NCBI RefSeq assembly: GCF_014836955.1
Contig: NZ_JACSPV010000006.1
Location: forward strand, 42,677-106,676
DNA length: 64,000 nt
Direction: 5' to 3'
Source: Bacillus norwichensis
GTDB taxonomy: Bacteria > Bacillota > Bacilli > Bacillales > Bacillaceae_C
Shown: positions 12,200-21,882 of the stretch, piece after piece
Position numbering within the stretch: position 1 is the first letter of the stretch
Layout of the letters: each line of letters starts with the position of its first letter
Made by a program: the position numbers and the translations under genes
The notes under the pieces: model-generated
Told to the model about the DNA's origin: nothing
The model's input: the letters and a program-made list of their open reading frames with translations, nothing else
Databases searched by the model: none

Positions 12200-13165
12200 A
12201 TGGAAAGAAGTTTAACTATGGAGCTCGTAAGGGTGACAGAAGCAGCTGCGCTCAAATCTGCAAGATGGATGGGACGCGGCATGAAAAATGAAGCAGATGA
12301 TGCTGCTACCACTGCAATGCGCAATGTTTTTGATACGATCCCAATGCAAGGGACAGTGGTAATTGGCGAAGGAGAAATGGACGAGGCTCCAATGCTTTAT
12401 ATCGGTGAAAAGCTTGGAACTGGGCAAGGACCAAAAGTCGACGTAGCCGTTGACCCACTAGAAGGCACAACGATAGTGGCTTCCGGGGGATGGAATGCTC
12501 TGTCCGTTATTGCTATTGCTGATGCAGGAAATCTTCTTCATGCTCCGGATATGTATATGGAAAAGATTGCTGTTGGTCCAGAAGCAGTAGGGAAAATCGA
12601 CTTAAATGCCTCAGTTACAGATAATTTGAAAGCAGTGGCGAAGGCAAAAAATAAAAATATCGAAGATGTCGTGGCAACTGTATTGAACCGCCCGCGTCAT
12701 GAAAAAATCATTGCTGAATTGCGGGAGGCCGGCGCCCGAATCAAATTGATTGATAATGGCGACGTAGCTGGTGCAATCAATACAGCCTTTGACCAAACAG
12801 GTGTTGATATTTTGTTTGGTACAGGAGGAGCTCCTGAAGGTGTTATTGCCGCAGCGGCGCTCAAATGTCTTGGTGGAGAACTGCAAGGCAGGCTTGTACC
12901 TTCCAATGATGCTGAATTGGAACGATGCAAGAAAATGAATATTGATGTCAATCAAGTATTCCGAATGGAAGATCTGGTGAAGGGTGATGACGCCATATTT
13001 GCTGCTACTGGGGTAACAGACGGCGAATTGCTAAAAGGTGTTCAATTTAAAGGCTCTTTCGGGTCTACTCATTCAATTGTTTTGCGTGCTAAATCGGGTA
13101 CAATTCGTTTTATTGAAGGTCGACACAGTCTAAGTAAAAAACCTAATATGGTCGTGGAATCTTAA
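12200..13165 (+). CDS. glpX: Class II fructose-1,6-bisphosphatase
   Basis: 321 aa from ATG 12200, preceded by GGGAGGAAAG; an upstream extension to 12113 has no ribosome site. GlpX motifs are [24 protein letters not shown] and [16 protein letters not shown]. It hydrolyses fructose-1,6-bisphosphate to fructose-6-phosphate in gluconeogenesis, opposing the glycolytic direction of fbaA two genes upstream. Confidence 0.96.
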   Translation: MERSLTMELVRVTEAAALKSARWMGRGMKNEADDAATTAMRNVFDTIPMQGTVVIGEGEMDEAPMLYIGEKLGTGQGPKVDVAVDPLEGTTIVASGGWNALSVIAIADAGNLLHAPDMYMEKIAVGPEAVGKIDLNASVTDNLKAVAKAKNKNIEDVVATVLNRPRHEKIIAELREAGARIKLIDNGDVAGAINTAFDQTGVDILFGTGGAPEGVIAAAALKCLGGELQGRLVPSNDAELERCKKMNIDVNQVFRMEDLVKGDDAIFAATGVTDGELLKGVQFKGSFGSTHSIVLRAKSGTIRFIEGRHSLSKKPNMVVES

Positions 13166-13169
13166 TTTT

Positions 13170-13190
13170 AGGAGGGATGTATTCCCTCCT
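13170..13190 (+). terminator. Hairpin after glpX
   Basis: GGAGGGA / TCCCTCC with a five-base loop, followed by TTCATGACTTTT. The stem is good but the U tract is interrupted. Confidence 0.5.
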
Positions 13191-13412
13191 TCATGACTTT
13201 TAAGTTGTGTAACACAACGCCATGGTCTCATTCTTCCTATTCTTCATGTGAAATGCACTCAAAAAAATCCTTCCACTTTCTCAACATAATGTTATATTAC
13301 AATCAACGACTTCAAGAGGATTAACAGACAAGAAGATTAAAGCAGGATGAAAACAAAGTGTGTGTGAATTTAGTATAAAAACAATAAAATATAGAAAAAG
13401 TGTGGTGTAGAA

Positions 13413-14663
13413 ATGGCTGGTTTAACCATCTCTTCATTAGAAGATATGAAACTGAAAGAATTATATGAACTTGCCCGCGAATATAAAGTTTCCTATTACA
13501 GCAAACTTACAAAAAAAGAATTGATATTTGCCATTTTAAAAGCTCGTGCGGAGCAGGAAGGCTTCTTTTTCATGGAAGGAGTCTTGGAAATCATTCAATC
13601 TGAAGGATTTGGTTTCTTAAGGCCAATTAACTATACGGCAAGTTCTGAGGATATTTATATCTCAGCATCACAGATTCGCCGTTTTGATTTGCGCAATGGC
13701 GATAAGGTTTCCGGAAAAGTGCGTCCGCCTAAGGAAAACGAACGGTACTATGGATTGCTTCATGTGGAGGCGGTCAATGGAGATGATCCAGAAAGTGCTA
13801 AAGAGCGTGTCCATTTCCCGGCATTGACTCCGTTGTATCCGGATAGACAGATTAAATTGGAGACAACCCCTTCAAACTTATCTACTAGAATCATGGATCT
13901 TATTTCCCCGGTTGGTTTTGGGCAGCGTGGCTTGATTGTAGCTCCTCCGAAAGCCGGTAAAACAATGCTGTTAAAATCGATCGCCAATTCAATTACGACA
14001 AATCATCCCGAAGCAGAATTGATTGTATTGTTAATTGATGAAAGGCCTGAGGAAGTTACAGACATTGAACGCTCAGTAGGTGCGGAAGTTGTAAGCTCCA
14101 CATTCGATGAGGTTCCGGAAAATCATATTAAAGTGGCTGAACTTGTGCTTGAACGTGCGATGAGACTTGTGGAGCACAAACGAGATGTGATCATTTTGAT
14201 GGATAGTATCACTAGACTTGCCCGCGCTTATAATCTAGTCATTCCTCCAAGTGGAAGAACGCTTTCTGGTGGTATTGACCCTGCGGCATTCCACCGTCCA
14301 AAGCGATTTTTTGGTGCGGCTAGAAATATTGAAGAGGGCGGAAGCTTGACTATTTTGGCGACAGCTCTTGTGGATACAGGTTCACGTATGGATGATGTGA
14401 TTTACGAGGAGTTCAAGGGAACTGGGAACTTGGAACTGCATTTGGATCGTTCTTTGGCCGAAAGAAGAATTTTCCCTGCCATCGATATTCGCCGTTCCGG
14501 TACAAGGAAGGAAGAGCTTCTTATACCGAAAGATCAGCTTGAAAAAATGTGGAAATTGCGTAAAGCGATGTCGGACACTCCTGATTTTGCGGAGAAATTT
14601 CTGCGTAAGCTGAAGCAAACAAAGACGAACGAAGAGTTTTTTGAAGCCTTGACGACAAAGTAG
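13413..14663 (+). CDS. rho: Transcription termination factor Rho
   Basis: 416 aa. An N-terminal Rho_N domain ([24 protein letters not shown]) is followed by a cold-shock-like RNA-binding domain (GFGFLRP, near residues 60-75). Then comes the RecA-type ATPase with Walker [11 protein letters not shown] and Walker [17 protein letters not shown]. The hexamer translocates along C-rich RNA and ends transcription; in B. subtilis it mainly suppresses antisense transcription. The ribosome site is poor (GTGTGGTGTAG). A 15-base palindrome, GTTGTGTAACACAAC, lies upstream at 13204-13218. Confidence 0.97.
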   Translation: MAGLTISSLEDMKLKELYELAREYKVSYYSKLTKKELIFAILKARAEQEGFFFMEGVLEIIQSEGFGFLRPINYTASSEDIYISASQIRRFDLRNGDKVSGKVRPPKENERYYGLLHVEAVNGDDPESAKERVHFPALTPLYPDRQIKLETTPSNLSTRIMDLISPVGFGQRGLIVAPPKAGKTMLLKSIANSITTNHPEAELIVLLIDERPEEVTDIERSVGAEVVSSTFDEVPENHIKVAELVLERAMRLVEHKRDVIILMDSITRLARAYNLVIPPSGRTLSGGIDPAAFHRPKRFFGAARNIEEGGSLTILATALVDTGSRMDDVIYEEFKGTGNLELHLDRSLAERRIFPAIDIRRSGTRKEELLIPKDQLEKMWKLRKAMSDTPDFAEKFLRKLKQTKTNEEFFEALTTK

Positions 14664-14665
14664 AT

Positions 14666-14842
14666 TTAACTTTTTCGGTAGAATCTCCCACTTCTGTAAG
14701 TAGTGAGATGAATGCATAGTATTTCATTCCATTCAATAAGGGGTTCAAACCTCGGCTGAATAAAGTTAAAGCTTTCGACGGATGCCATAGATTTTCGGAA
14801 AAAACTTATCAGCTAGCTTGATAAAATCCGGGCGCATTTAAT
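14666..14842 (+). ncRNA. Solo IscB omega-RNA (HEARO)-like element, copy 1
   Basis: It starts TTAAC two bases after the rho stop codon. Shared parts: hairpin CCACTT/AAGTAG followed by GTGAGATGAATGC, a GGGGTTCAAACCTC stem inside ATTCA/CTGAAT, GACGGATGCC, then a TTATC...GATAAA hairpin closed by AGATTT/AAATC. It lacks the terminal CAAAT...ATTTG hairpin of the other copies and ends GCGCATTTAAT. It lies between rho and the rpmE promoter. The name rests on recalled similarity to IscB omega-RNA (GCGGATGCC core); no iscB is present. Confidence 0.6.
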
Positions 14843-14863
14843 AAATATTTCGTGTAGCTTGAA

Positions 14864-14892
14864 TTGCATTTTTACTGTCATCTTGTTATAAT
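14864..14892 (+). promoter_or_regulatory. Sigma-A promoter of rpmE
   Basis: TTGCAT (14864-14869), 17 bases, then TATAAT (14887-14892) with an extended -10 TGT. It leaves a leader of about 95 bases before rpmE. Confidence 0.75.
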
Positions 14893-14986
14893 AAAAAATG
14901 TGCTTTTTTGAATTACTGTAGATTTATGTCTGCATCGTAATATAGAACTCTGTTTCAGCAAATGATTCAGGGCATTGAGGAGATGA

Positions 14987-15193
<207 letters not shown>

Positions 15194-15206
15194 TCATACG
15201 TTGAAA

Positions 15207-15236
15207 AACGGGCAAGGCGACTTGCCTGTTTTTTTA
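15207..15236 (+). terminator. Terminator of rpmE
   Basis: AACGGGCAAG / CTTGCCTGTT stem with a GCGA loop and a run of seven or more T. Confidence 0.93.
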
Positions 15237-15309
15237 TGCCTTGGCTCATTTATGAACTTGTGGACAAATGAGCAGCAGCTTATGAAAAAATGGATAGAGG
15301 TGTGGATAA

Positions 15310-15927
15310 GTGGAAATCACCAGCCAAAAGGGCTCAATCGAAGTAATTTGCGGCAGTATGTTTTCTGGAAAAACAGAAGAGTTAATCCGAAGGATCAGAA
15401 GGGTGCAATATGCCAGGCAAAATTTGTTGATATTCAAGCCGAAATTAGATGACCGTTACAGTGTCAATGAAGTTGTTTCCCACAACGGGCTATCTGCTAT
15501 GGCACAACCAGTGGATAACTCTATTGATATTTTTCAATGGGTTCATGCTGATATAGATGTTATCGCAGTTGATGAAGCACAATTTTTTGATGAGAAAATT
15601 GTAGAGGTTGTCAATCAGTTGGCTGACTCAGGTCATAGAGTCATTATAGCAGGGCTGGATCAAGATTTCCGTGGAGAGCCCTTTGGATCCATGCCGGAGT
15701 TGTTATCTATGGCAGAGTACGTGACAAAGCTGCAAGCGGTATGTGTTGTCTGTGGTGCACCTGCTAGTCGGACTCAGCGTCTCATTAACGGTGAACCTGC
15801 TTGTTTTGATGATCCAATTATTTTAGTGGGAGCTTCTGAAGCATATGAGGCAAGATGTCGCTGCCATCATGAAGTGCCTGCGGGAGTGAGCAAGCATTTT
15901 CCACAGCCTGTAAAAGGTGAGGAATAA
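15310..15927 (+). CDS. tdk: Thymidine kinase
   Basis: 205 aa type II thymidine kinase. GTG start 15310 with GAGGTG upstream. P-loop [13 protein letters not shown], Walker B VDEAQFF, the lasso and thymidine contacts near [12 protein letters not shown], and four zinc ligands (CVVCG and CRCHH). It phosphorylates thymidine to dTMP in salvage. A perfect DnaA box in reverse (TGTGGATAA, 15301-15309) sits directly against the start codon, with a one-mismatch box at 15259-15267. Confidence 0.97.
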   Translation: MEITSQKGSIEVICGSMFSGKTEELIRRIRRVQYARQNLLIFKPKLDDRYSVNEVVSHNGLSAMAQPVDNSIDIFQWVHADIDVIAVDEAQFFDEKIVEVVNQLADSGHRVIIAGLDQDFRGEPFGSMPELLSMAEYVTKLQAVCVVCGAPASRTQRLINGEPACFDDPIILVGASEAYEARCRCHHEVPAGVSKHFPQPVKGEE

Positions 15928-15935
15928 CTGATCTC

Positions 15936-15968
15936 AAAAAAATCCAGATGAAACGCTGGGTTTTTTAT
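15936..15968 (+). terminator. Terminator of tdk
   Basis: AAATCCAG / CTGGGTTT stem with one wobble, loop ATGAAACG, then T-rich sequence. Confidence 0.75.
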
Positions 15969-15969
15969 T

Positions 15970-16278
15970 TTGAATTAAATTGTGTAGAAAATATTTTTCA
16001 AAGGGAGCCTTTATCTTGGGACAACTGCGTCGTACAGGATATCGTGTACTTAATCTGCTTACGAAATCACAATACTGCTGCTTTCCTTTGGCGGCTGAGG
16101 CATCCCCGCCTGACAATTCGCCTTGTGCTGTGTTTCATTAAATCATCTTGTCCACATGTTAATAACCGAAGAGTTGTAAAAATAAAACGAAGCGCTTTTT
16201 CAAAAAAGTTTGCTTTGCAGAAAGTGGACAGTGTACTATAAAAAGAGCATATAAGGAAAAACTTTGAGGTGAAGACTT
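15970..16278. other. Intergenic region tdk-prfA
   Basis: About 300 bases without a gene. A possible promoter for prfA is TTGCTT (16210) with 18 bases to TACTAT (16234-16239). A one-mismatch DnaA box TTGTCCACA is at 16148-16156. The rest shows nothing I recognise. Confidence 0.5.
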
Positions 16279-17349
16279 GTGTTCGATAGATTACAATCGG
16301 TGGAAGACCGTTACGAGAAATTAAATGAGTTGTTGAGCGACCCTGAAGTTGTCAACAATTCGGAAAAACTCCGGGAATATTCGAAAGAACAATCTTCCAT
16401 AGCAGAGACGGTTGAAGTATACAGGGAATATAAAGAGGCTAAATCAGAATACGACGATGCCAAAGAAATGCTGGATGATAAGCTCGATCCCGAAATGCGC
16501 GAAATGGTTAAGGAAGAGATTGATGAATTGGAAGTCAGGATCAAGGATTTTGAAGAAAGATTGAAAATTCTTTTGATCCCGAAAGACCCTAACGATGATA
16601 AAAACGTCATTATGGAGATTCGGGGTGCTGCTGGAGGAGATGAGGCGGCATTGTTCGCTGGCAACCTTTACAGGATGTACAGCAGATATGCTGAAACCCA
16701 CGGATGGAAGACGGAAGTGATTGAGGAACATTCCACAGGTCTGGGCGGTTTCAAAGAAATTATTTTCATTATCAACGGAAATGGAGCTTTTTCAAGGTTG
16801 AAATACGAGAATGGTGCACATAGGGTGCAGCGTGTACCAGAGACAGAATCAGGCGGCCGTATTCATACATCAACAGCAACGGTGGCTGTCCTTCCTGAAG
16901 CTGAGGAAGTAGAAGTAGATATACATGAAAAAGATATTCGTGTCGATACGTTCGCTTCCAGTGGACCTGGGGGACAAAGCGTCAACACGACAATGTCTGC
17001 CGTACGTTTAACTCATATTCCGACCGGAATAGTCGTTTCCTGTCAGGATGAAAAGTCTCAGATTAAGAATAAAGATAAAGCTATGAAGGTTCTGCGTGCT
17101 CGGGTTTATGATAAATTCCAGCAAGAGGCCCAAGAAGAGTATGATGCAAACCGTAAGTCCGCTGTAGGAACTGGTGACCGTTCTGAAAGGATCCGGACAT
17201 ATAATTTTCCGCAGAATCGTGTGACTGACCATCGCATCGGTTTGACTATCCAGAAGCTGGATCAAATCCTGGAAGGTAAACTCGATGAAGTTATTGATTC
17301 ACTGATCGTTGAAGACCAATCCAAAAAGCTTGAAAGTGTGGAAGATTAA
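16279..17349 (+). CDS. prfA: Peptide chain release factor 1
   Basis: 356 aa. GTG start after TTTGAGGTGAAG. The stop-codon recognition segment [14 protein letters not shown] (PET in the PxT position, as in other Firmicutes) and the peptidyl-hydrolysis loop [14 protein letters not shown] are both intact. It reads UAA and UAG and releases the nascent chain. The gene for its methylase, prmC, starts immediately after the stop codon, so the two are coupled. Confidence 0.98.
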   Translation: MFDRLQSVEDRYEKLNELLSDPEVVNNSEKLREYSKEQSSIAETVEVYREYKEAKSEYDDAKEMLDDKLDPEMREMVKEEIDELEVRIKDFEERLKILLIPKDPNDDKNVIMEIRGAAGGDEAALFAGNLYRMYSRYAETHGWKTEVIEEHSTGLGGFKEIIFIINGNGAFSRLKYENGAHRVQRVPETESGGRIHTSTATVAVLPEAEEVEVDIHEKDIRVDTFASSGPGGQSVNTTMSAVRLTHIPTGIVVSCQDEKSQIKNKDKAMKVLRARVYDKFQQEAQEEYDANRKSAVGTGDRSERIRTYNFPQNRVTDHRIGLTIQKLDQILEGKLDEVIDSLIVEDQSKKLESVED

Positions 17350-18207
17350 TTGTCCAATGAACGAACCATATTCAAAGCCCTATCCTGGGCTTCTTCTTTT
17401 TTGATAGAAAATGGAAGAGACGCTAATGCCGGTGAAATTTTATTGAGAGCTCAACTAAACATGAGCCGATCTAAACTATTTGCTGAACAAAGAACGCCTC
17501 TTGCCGATCAAGAATGGTATCGCTTTGAAGAATCAGTCAAGGAACATGCAGCAGGTAAGCCTGTTCAACATATCATCGGATACGAAGAATTTTACGGAAG
17601 AAAATTTTTTGTGAATGAAGATGTACTGATCCCGCGTCCAGAGACGGAAGAGCTGATTGAGGCTACATTAAAAAAGCTGGGTGCAGCATTTAAATCTGTA
17701 TCCGGTTTAAAAGTGGCGGATATTGGAACAGGAAGCGGTGCTATTGCTATAACATTAAAGCTAGAATTGCCTGTTCTGGATGTTTTTGCATCTGATTTAT
17801 CTGAAAAGGCACTTCAGACGGCTAAAAAAAATGCGGAATGCCTAAACGCTGAGGTTCAATTTTTACAGGGAGATTTGCTCCAGCCGTTTATTGATAATGG
17901 ACTGAAGTTGGATATCGTTGTGTCGAATCCTCCGTATATTCCTATCCATGATGAATTATCAGATGTTGTTTCTGAACATGAACCACATTCGGCATTGTTC
18001 GGAGGCAAAGATGGACTGGATTTCTATCGTCGTTTTGCATCTGAATTGCCCGGGGTTTTAAAGGAACAAGCACTTGTTCTTTTTGAAATCGGTGATGGAC
18101 AGGGTGAGGATGTAAAACGGCTGTTGGCGAAAAGTTTTTCAGCCGCAGAGATCGACGTTGTAAGAGATATTAACGGCAAGGAGCGTATAGTCACTATGGC
18201 AATATAG
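17350..18207 (+). CDS. prmC: Release factor glutamine methyltransferase
   Basis: 285 aa. TTG start 17350 abuts the prfA TAA. The SAM-binding motif VADIGTGSGAIAITL and the NPPY catalytic motif (VVSNPPYIP, near residue 195) identify N5-glutamine methylation of the GGQ loop of release factors. The N-terminal PrmC helical domain includes KPVQHIIGYEEFYGRKF. Confidence 0.96.
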   Translation: MSNERTIFKALSWASSFLIENGRDANAGEILLRAQLNMSRSKLFAEQRTPLADQEWYRFEESVKEHAAGKPVQHIIGYEEFYGRKFFVNEDVLIPRPETEELIEATLKKLGAAFKSVSGLKVADIGTGSGAIAITLKLELPVLDVFASDLSEKALQTAKKNAECLNAEVQFLQGDLLQPFIDNGLKLDIVVSNPPYIPIHDELSDVVSEHEPHSALFGGKDGLDFYRRFASELPGVLKEQALVLFEIGDGQGEDVKRLLAKSFSAAEIDVVRDINGKERIVTMAI

Positions 18208-18279
18208 AAAATATTATTTGATTGATTATAAGATTTAAAAATTGTCCATACTGTCCTAGTGAAGGGACGGGTGGGGAAT

Positions 18280-18999
18280 ATGAGAAAAAATAGTAAACAA
18301 AAATTCTATCAAAAATACATTGCAAGTGCATATATAGTGATTCTCTCGCTAGCAGCTGTCATGAGCTTTTATTTTCCGGATCAAGAGAGCTCCGCAGCAG
18401 AGAATGTGCAGGTTATTCCAGAAGAGGCGATCCGGCTTCGGATTCTTGCCAACAGTGACAGTGAAAAAGATCAGGAAGTTAAACGGGCTGTCCGGGATGC
18501 TGTGAATAAGCAAATTAATGAGTGGGTGGAACAATTAACTTCTATTGAGGAAGCCCGGCATGTGATTTCTTCAAGGCTTCCGGAGCTCGAAAAAACTGCG
18601 AAAAACGAACTTGCAAAGCATGGTCTTCAATATTCAGTCAGCATCGATTTGGGGGATGTTCAGTTTCCGACAAAATTATATGGGCAATATCTTTATCCTG
18701 CTGGAACATATGAAGCTGTCTTAATCACTCTTGGTGAAGGAAAAGGAGCCAACTGGTGGTGTGTACTTTTTCCGCCGCTTTGTTTTCTGGATTTTTCCAA
18801 CAGTGCGGCAGTAAGTCAAGGGATTGAAGAAGATGTGGATAACACTGTTGATATGGAAATGGAGCAGGATGAAAGTTTATCGTACCTAGAGGATGAACAG
18901 ACTGAGGTGCCTGTTCCAGTATTCGTAGGAGAACAGGAAGAGAAAGAGGAAGTAGAAGTCAAATTTTTTCTGAAAGAACTGTTTGATAAGCTGCTTTAA
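18280..18999 (+). CDS. spoIIR: Stage II sporulation protein R
   Basis: 239 aa from ATG 18280; an in-frame GTG at 18259 is possible but less likely. One N-terminal hydrophobic segment (SAYIVILSLAAVMSFYF) acts as signal or anchor. The SpoIIR core follows (RLRILANSDSEKDQEVKRAVRDAV, split here for length, and WWCVLFPPLCFLDF). The C-terminal 50 residues are acidic and variable. Made in the forespore under sigma-F, SpoIIR triggers SpoIIGA to process pro-sigma-E in the mother cell. No clean sigma-F promoter was seen. Its stop codon is the first part of repeat copy 2. Confidence 0.95.
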   Translation: MRKNSKQKFYQKYIASAYIVILSLAAVMSFYFPDQESSAAENVQVIPEEAIRLRILANSDSEKDQEVKRAVRDAVNKQINEWVEQLTSIEEARHVISSRLPELEKTAKNELAKHGLQYSVSIDLGDVQFPTKLYGQYLYPAGTYEAVLITLGEGKGANWWCVLFPPLCFLDFSNSAAVSQGIEEDVDNTVDMEMEQDESLSYLEDEQTEVPVPVFVGEQEEKEEVEVKFFLKELFDKLL

Positions 19000-19190
19000 C
19001 TTCATTCAGCAGAAGTCTCCCACTTCTGTAAGTGGTGAGATGAATGCATAGTGGTATTCCATTCAGTGAGGGTTCAAACCCTGGCTGAATAAAGTCAAAG
19101 CCTCTGGCGGATGCCAAAGATTTTCATAGGAAATTTATCGAGCAGAGCTCGATAAAATCTGGGCGCAAATACGCCAAGGCGCATTTGATT
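18997..19190 (+). ncRNA. Solo IscB omega-RNA (HEARO)-like element, copy 2 (best preserved)
   Basis: It begins with the spoIIR stop (TTTAAC). Parts in order: ACTTC/GAAGT hairpin; CCACTT CTGT AAGTGG hairpin then TGAGATGAATGC; ATTCAG/CTGAAT enclosing AGGGTTCAAACCCT; GCCTCTGGCGGATGCC; CAGATTT-type closing stem around a perfect TTTATCGAGC/GCTCGATAAA hairpin; and a terminal CAAATACGC/GCGCATTTG hairpin. It is inserted between spoIIR and its terminator at 19199. Identity with IscB omega-RNA is by recalled motif similarity. The repeat itself is certain. Confidence 0.65.
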
Positions 19191-19198
19191 ACACAATG

Positions 19199-19222
19199 AA
19201 TCTCTCGAAGGGGAGATTTTTT
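19199..19222 (+). terminator. Terminator of spoIIR
   Basis: AATCTC / GAGATT stem followed by TTTTTTG. It now lies 200 bases beyond the spoIIR stop because of the repeat. Confidence 0.85.
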
Positions 19223-19299
19223 GTTTTATATGATAAAAATAAAGTAGGAAAGTTAAGCTTAATTGAGAAATCGGAATGCTGTACTTGGGGCTAATTTAA

Positions 19300-19368
19300 T
19301 GTGGGTAATTTTAAGGTTATTCACAATGGCACTCAAAGTTACCCACAATTTACCCAATTTTATCCACA
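19300..19368. promoter_or_regulatory. DnaA-box cluster upstream of ywlC
   Basis: Four boxes in 69 bases: TGTGGGTAA (19300-19308, reverse), TTATTCACA (19317-19325), TTACCCACA (19339-19347) and a perfect consensus TTATCCACA (19360-19368). From memory, the ywlC upstream region is one of the few stable DnaA-binding clusters on the B. subtilis chromosome; this is the same position. Confidence 0.8.
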
Positions 19369-19469
19369 AGTTGTTAATAACTTGCGAATCAAACATGAGA
19401 TTTGAAGTAGAAAATGGAAGAAATGCCCCTATTTAAAGACGGATTTTTAGGTAAAAAGAGGTGGGAAAT

Positions 19470-20528
19470 ATGAAGACGAATTATTGGTCTGTGGATATTA
19501 ATGTGGATATAAAAAATAATTATCCCCAGGTTGTGGAAGCTGCGCAATATTTAAAAGAAGGAGAAGTTGTGGCATTCCCAACAGAAACAGTTTATGGCTT
19601 AGGTGCTAACGCGTTGTCGGACAAGGCTGTTGCAAAAATATTTAAAGCAAAAGGAAGGCCAGCAGATAATCCGCTGATTGTCCACATTGCAAATGTGAAC
19701 CAGCTCGATTTATTAACAAAAGAAATCCCGGAAACGGCTATCAAGCTCATGAATGAATTTTGGCCGGGCCCGTTGACCTTAATTTTTAAAAGTAAACCGG
19801 ATGCTGTTTCATCATTAGTAACGGCTGGACTCAAAACAGTCGCAGTGAGAATGCCAGATCATCCGGTGGCATTGGCACTCATCAACGCTGCTGGCGTGCC
19901 TATTGCTGCTCCAAGTGCTAATAAATCTGGAAAACCAAGTCCCACCATGGCCAGGCATGTGTTGGCTGACTTGGAGGGCTTGATAGCTGGTGTAGTGGAT
20001 GGCGGTCCTACGGGTGTAGGATTGGAATCTACAGTGCTCGATTGCACTCCGGAGGTTCCGATTATTTTACGTCCAGGCGGTTTGTCTAAAGAAGAGATTG
20101 AAAGAGTCATTGGACAGGTGGATCAGGATCCCGCTCTGAAACATTCAGAGTCTTCCCCTAAATCTCCTGGGATGAAATATCGACATTATGCTCCGTCCGC
20201 GCCGTTATTTTTAGTAGATGGAGATAAGGCGTGGATTCAAGAACTGATTGATCAAAAGAGGAGTTCCGGTGTAAAGGTCGGTGTGCTTGCTCCTGAAGAA
20301 TCAGCTTCCTTTTATAAAGCAGATGCGGTAGTCGTTTCTGGAAGACGGTCGGATTTAAAGAGTGTGGCGCATACCCTTTATCAGGCGTTAAGAAGCTTTG
20401 ATGAAAAGAATCTTGATTTGATATATGCCGAGGTTTATCCGCTTCAAGGGGTGGGAGAAGCGGTAATGAACCGACTTGAAAAAGCGGCAGCTCATAGAAG
20501 GATCACGCAGGTGGAAAGCGAAAAATAG
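19470..20528 (+). CDS. ywlC: L-threonylcarbamoyladenylate synthase (Sua5/YwlC)
   Basis: 352 aa from ATG 19470 (AGAGGTGGG upstream). N-terminal YrdC domain with FPTETVYGLGANA, KAKGRPADNPLIVHI and APSANKSGKPSPT; C-terminal Sua5 domain (about 230-350) after a KSPGMKYRHYAP linker. It makes threonylcarbamoyl-AMP from threonine, bicarbonate and ATP for the t6A37 tRNA modification. The DnaA-box cluster lies in its leader, so its transcription may respond to DnaA. Confidence 0.96.
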   Translation: MKTNYWSVDINVDIKNNYPQVVEAAQYLKEGEVVAFPTETVYGLGANALSDKAVAKIFKAKGRPADNPLIVHIANVNQLDLLTKEIPETAIKLMNEFWPGPLTLIFKSKPDAVSSLVTAGLKTVAVRMPDHPVALALINAAGVPIAAPSANKSGKPSPTMARHVLADLEGLIAGVVDGGPTGVGLESTVLDCTPEVPIILRPGGLSKEEIERVIGQVDQDPALKHSESSPKSPGMKYRHYAPSAPLFLVDGDKAWIQELIDQKRSSGVKVGVLAPEESASFYKADAVVVSGRRSDLKSVAHTLYQALRSFDEKNLDLIYAEVYPLQGVGEAVMNRLEKAAAHRRITQVESEK

Positions 20529-20599
20529 TTTTGTAAAAGCCGGACAAATAAATCCAGCTTTTATTAAAAGCAAAGAAAGTATACAATTTTTTTATCGTT

Positions 20600-21010
20600 A
20601 GCCACAGAATGAGGCAGCTTGAGGCGGCATTCCTCGCCATGTTCTCTGGTTGTGAGTAAATGGACTTGAGGTCATAAGCCAATCAGCGGTGAAGAAGGCA
20701 ACCTACGCCTTCTTCACCGCTTGTCTTATGCTTGGTCGCCGATAAGCAAGCAATCTCGTACTTCGTTTTCCTTTATCTAAAGGATCGTCGACTAAGTTCA
20801 CCACTTCCTGTGGCAACGTCGACACCAACATTCTGTTGGCCGCAGTTTGTAGTCGCCTTGACTTTTCCTATTATTGACAAAAGGCTTGCACTCATGACTT
20901 CTAAACTAAGGGACTACGGGGATAGCCAAATCAATACCTAGTGGTTGTGCTGGTGTCCCACTTCAAACAGCTCATAAGAGCCTAGTTCAACGTACATTAA
21001 TAGTCCCATA
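20600..21010. repeat. GC-rich mosaic intergenic repeat
   Basis: Shares several words with 25189-25300: GAGGTCATAAGCCAATC, CTACGCCTTC, GTCTTATGCTT, CGCCGATAAG, TCTCGTACTTC. The remainder down to 21010 (GACAACGTCGACACC-like, GACTACGGGG) is not matched elsewhere in the window. A small plus-strand ORF inside (20732-20941) is composed of repeat and is not called. Confidence 0.8.
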
Positions 21011-21026
21011 CAGGATGTCTACTCTC

Positions 21027-21069
21027 TCACCTCGGCGCATATGATTTTTTATAGGCACGTCCGAGGTGA
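21027..21069 (+). promoter_or_regulatory. Leader hairpin touching the mntP ribosome site
   Basis: TCACCTCGG (21027-21035) pairs perfectly with CCGAGGTGA (21061-21069). The 3' arm runs into the AAAGGAG ribosome site at 21069-21075. It could hinder ribosome access or protect the 5' end. It does not match the yybP-ykoY manganese riboswitch as I know it. Confidence 0.55.
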
Positions 21070-21083
21070 AAGGAGATTTATCC

Positions 21084-21632
21084 ATGATAGTTCCTGAATT
21101 GGTGACATTAGTAATCATGGCATTTGCGGTGGGAATGGATGCTTTTTCTGTTTCCCTTGGCATGGGAATTTTTAAACTAAGATTACGTCAAATATTTTCA
21201 ATCGGGATAACAATTGGTCTGTTTCATATGGCGATGCCCCTTTTGGGGATTATGACGGGGCATCTATTGTCTGCGACTTTCGGGAAAATTACGGGTTATA
21301 TTGGTGGTATGCTTCTTGTTGTTATGGGGATTTTGATGATTGTTTCATGTTTTCGTAACAACGAGCAAACGATTGTTACACCTGTTGGGTGGGGCTTGAT
21401 TTTTTTTAGTATGGTCGTAAGCCTAGACAGTTTCTCCGCAGGGTTAAGCTTGGGAATGTTTGGAGCAAGAGCAATTGCAGCGATGATTATTTTTGGAGCC
21501 GTTTCTACTATATTAACGTGGAGCGGGCTTATTTTGGGAAGGAAAGTGCAAAATTGGCTCGGTTTTTACGGAGAACTGCTTGGTGGCTTTATTTTAATCG
21601 TTTTTGGTGTCAAGTTAGTTTTTATTGGCTAA
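21084..21632 (+). CDS. mntP: Manganese efflux pump MntP
   Basis: 182 aa from ATG 21084 (AAAGGAG upstream). Six hydrophobic segments and the two conserved, internally related Asp motifs AVGMDAFSVSLGMG and VVSLDSFSAGLSLGMFG identify MntP (B. subtilis YwlD). It exports Mn2+ when it is in excess. A terminator follows at 21662. Confidence 0.95.
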   Translation: MIVPELVTLVIMAFAVGMDAFSVSLGMGIFKLRLRQIFSIGITIGLFHMAMPLLGIMTGHLLSATFGKITGYIGGMLLVVMGILMIVSCFRNNEQTIVTPVGWGLIFFSMVVSLDSFSAGLSLGMFGARAIAAMIIFGAVSTILTWSGLILGRKVQNWLGFYGELLGGFILIVFGVKLVFIG

Positions 21633-21661
21633 AAAAGTGTTTATTAAGATTGAAACTACTG

Positions 21662-21688
21662 AAGCTGTCTCATTACAGCTTTTTTTTA
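21662..21688 (+). terminator. Terminator of mntP
   Basis: AAGCTGT / ACAGCTT stem, loop CTCATT, then TTTTTT. Confidence 0.88.
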
Positions 21689-21882
21689 ATTGGGATAGAC
21701 TGTATCATTATTATGTGCTGCCTTCCAATAGGTTAGGCCTTGTGATGACGCGAAATAGATAACATAGTGATGCTTGTATAAATGCTGAAGTGGCAGGTTG
21801 TGTGACCTCTATCGCCTAATTCTAGGTTAGGTAGTGAAACATAATGATATAATATATAGAAAACTGTATGAGGGGGGCAGCT

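Noticed and set aside
21000-21084. yybP-ykoY manganese riboswitch before mntP
   Set aside because: Conserved core sequences of that class are absent; only a simple hairpin is seen.
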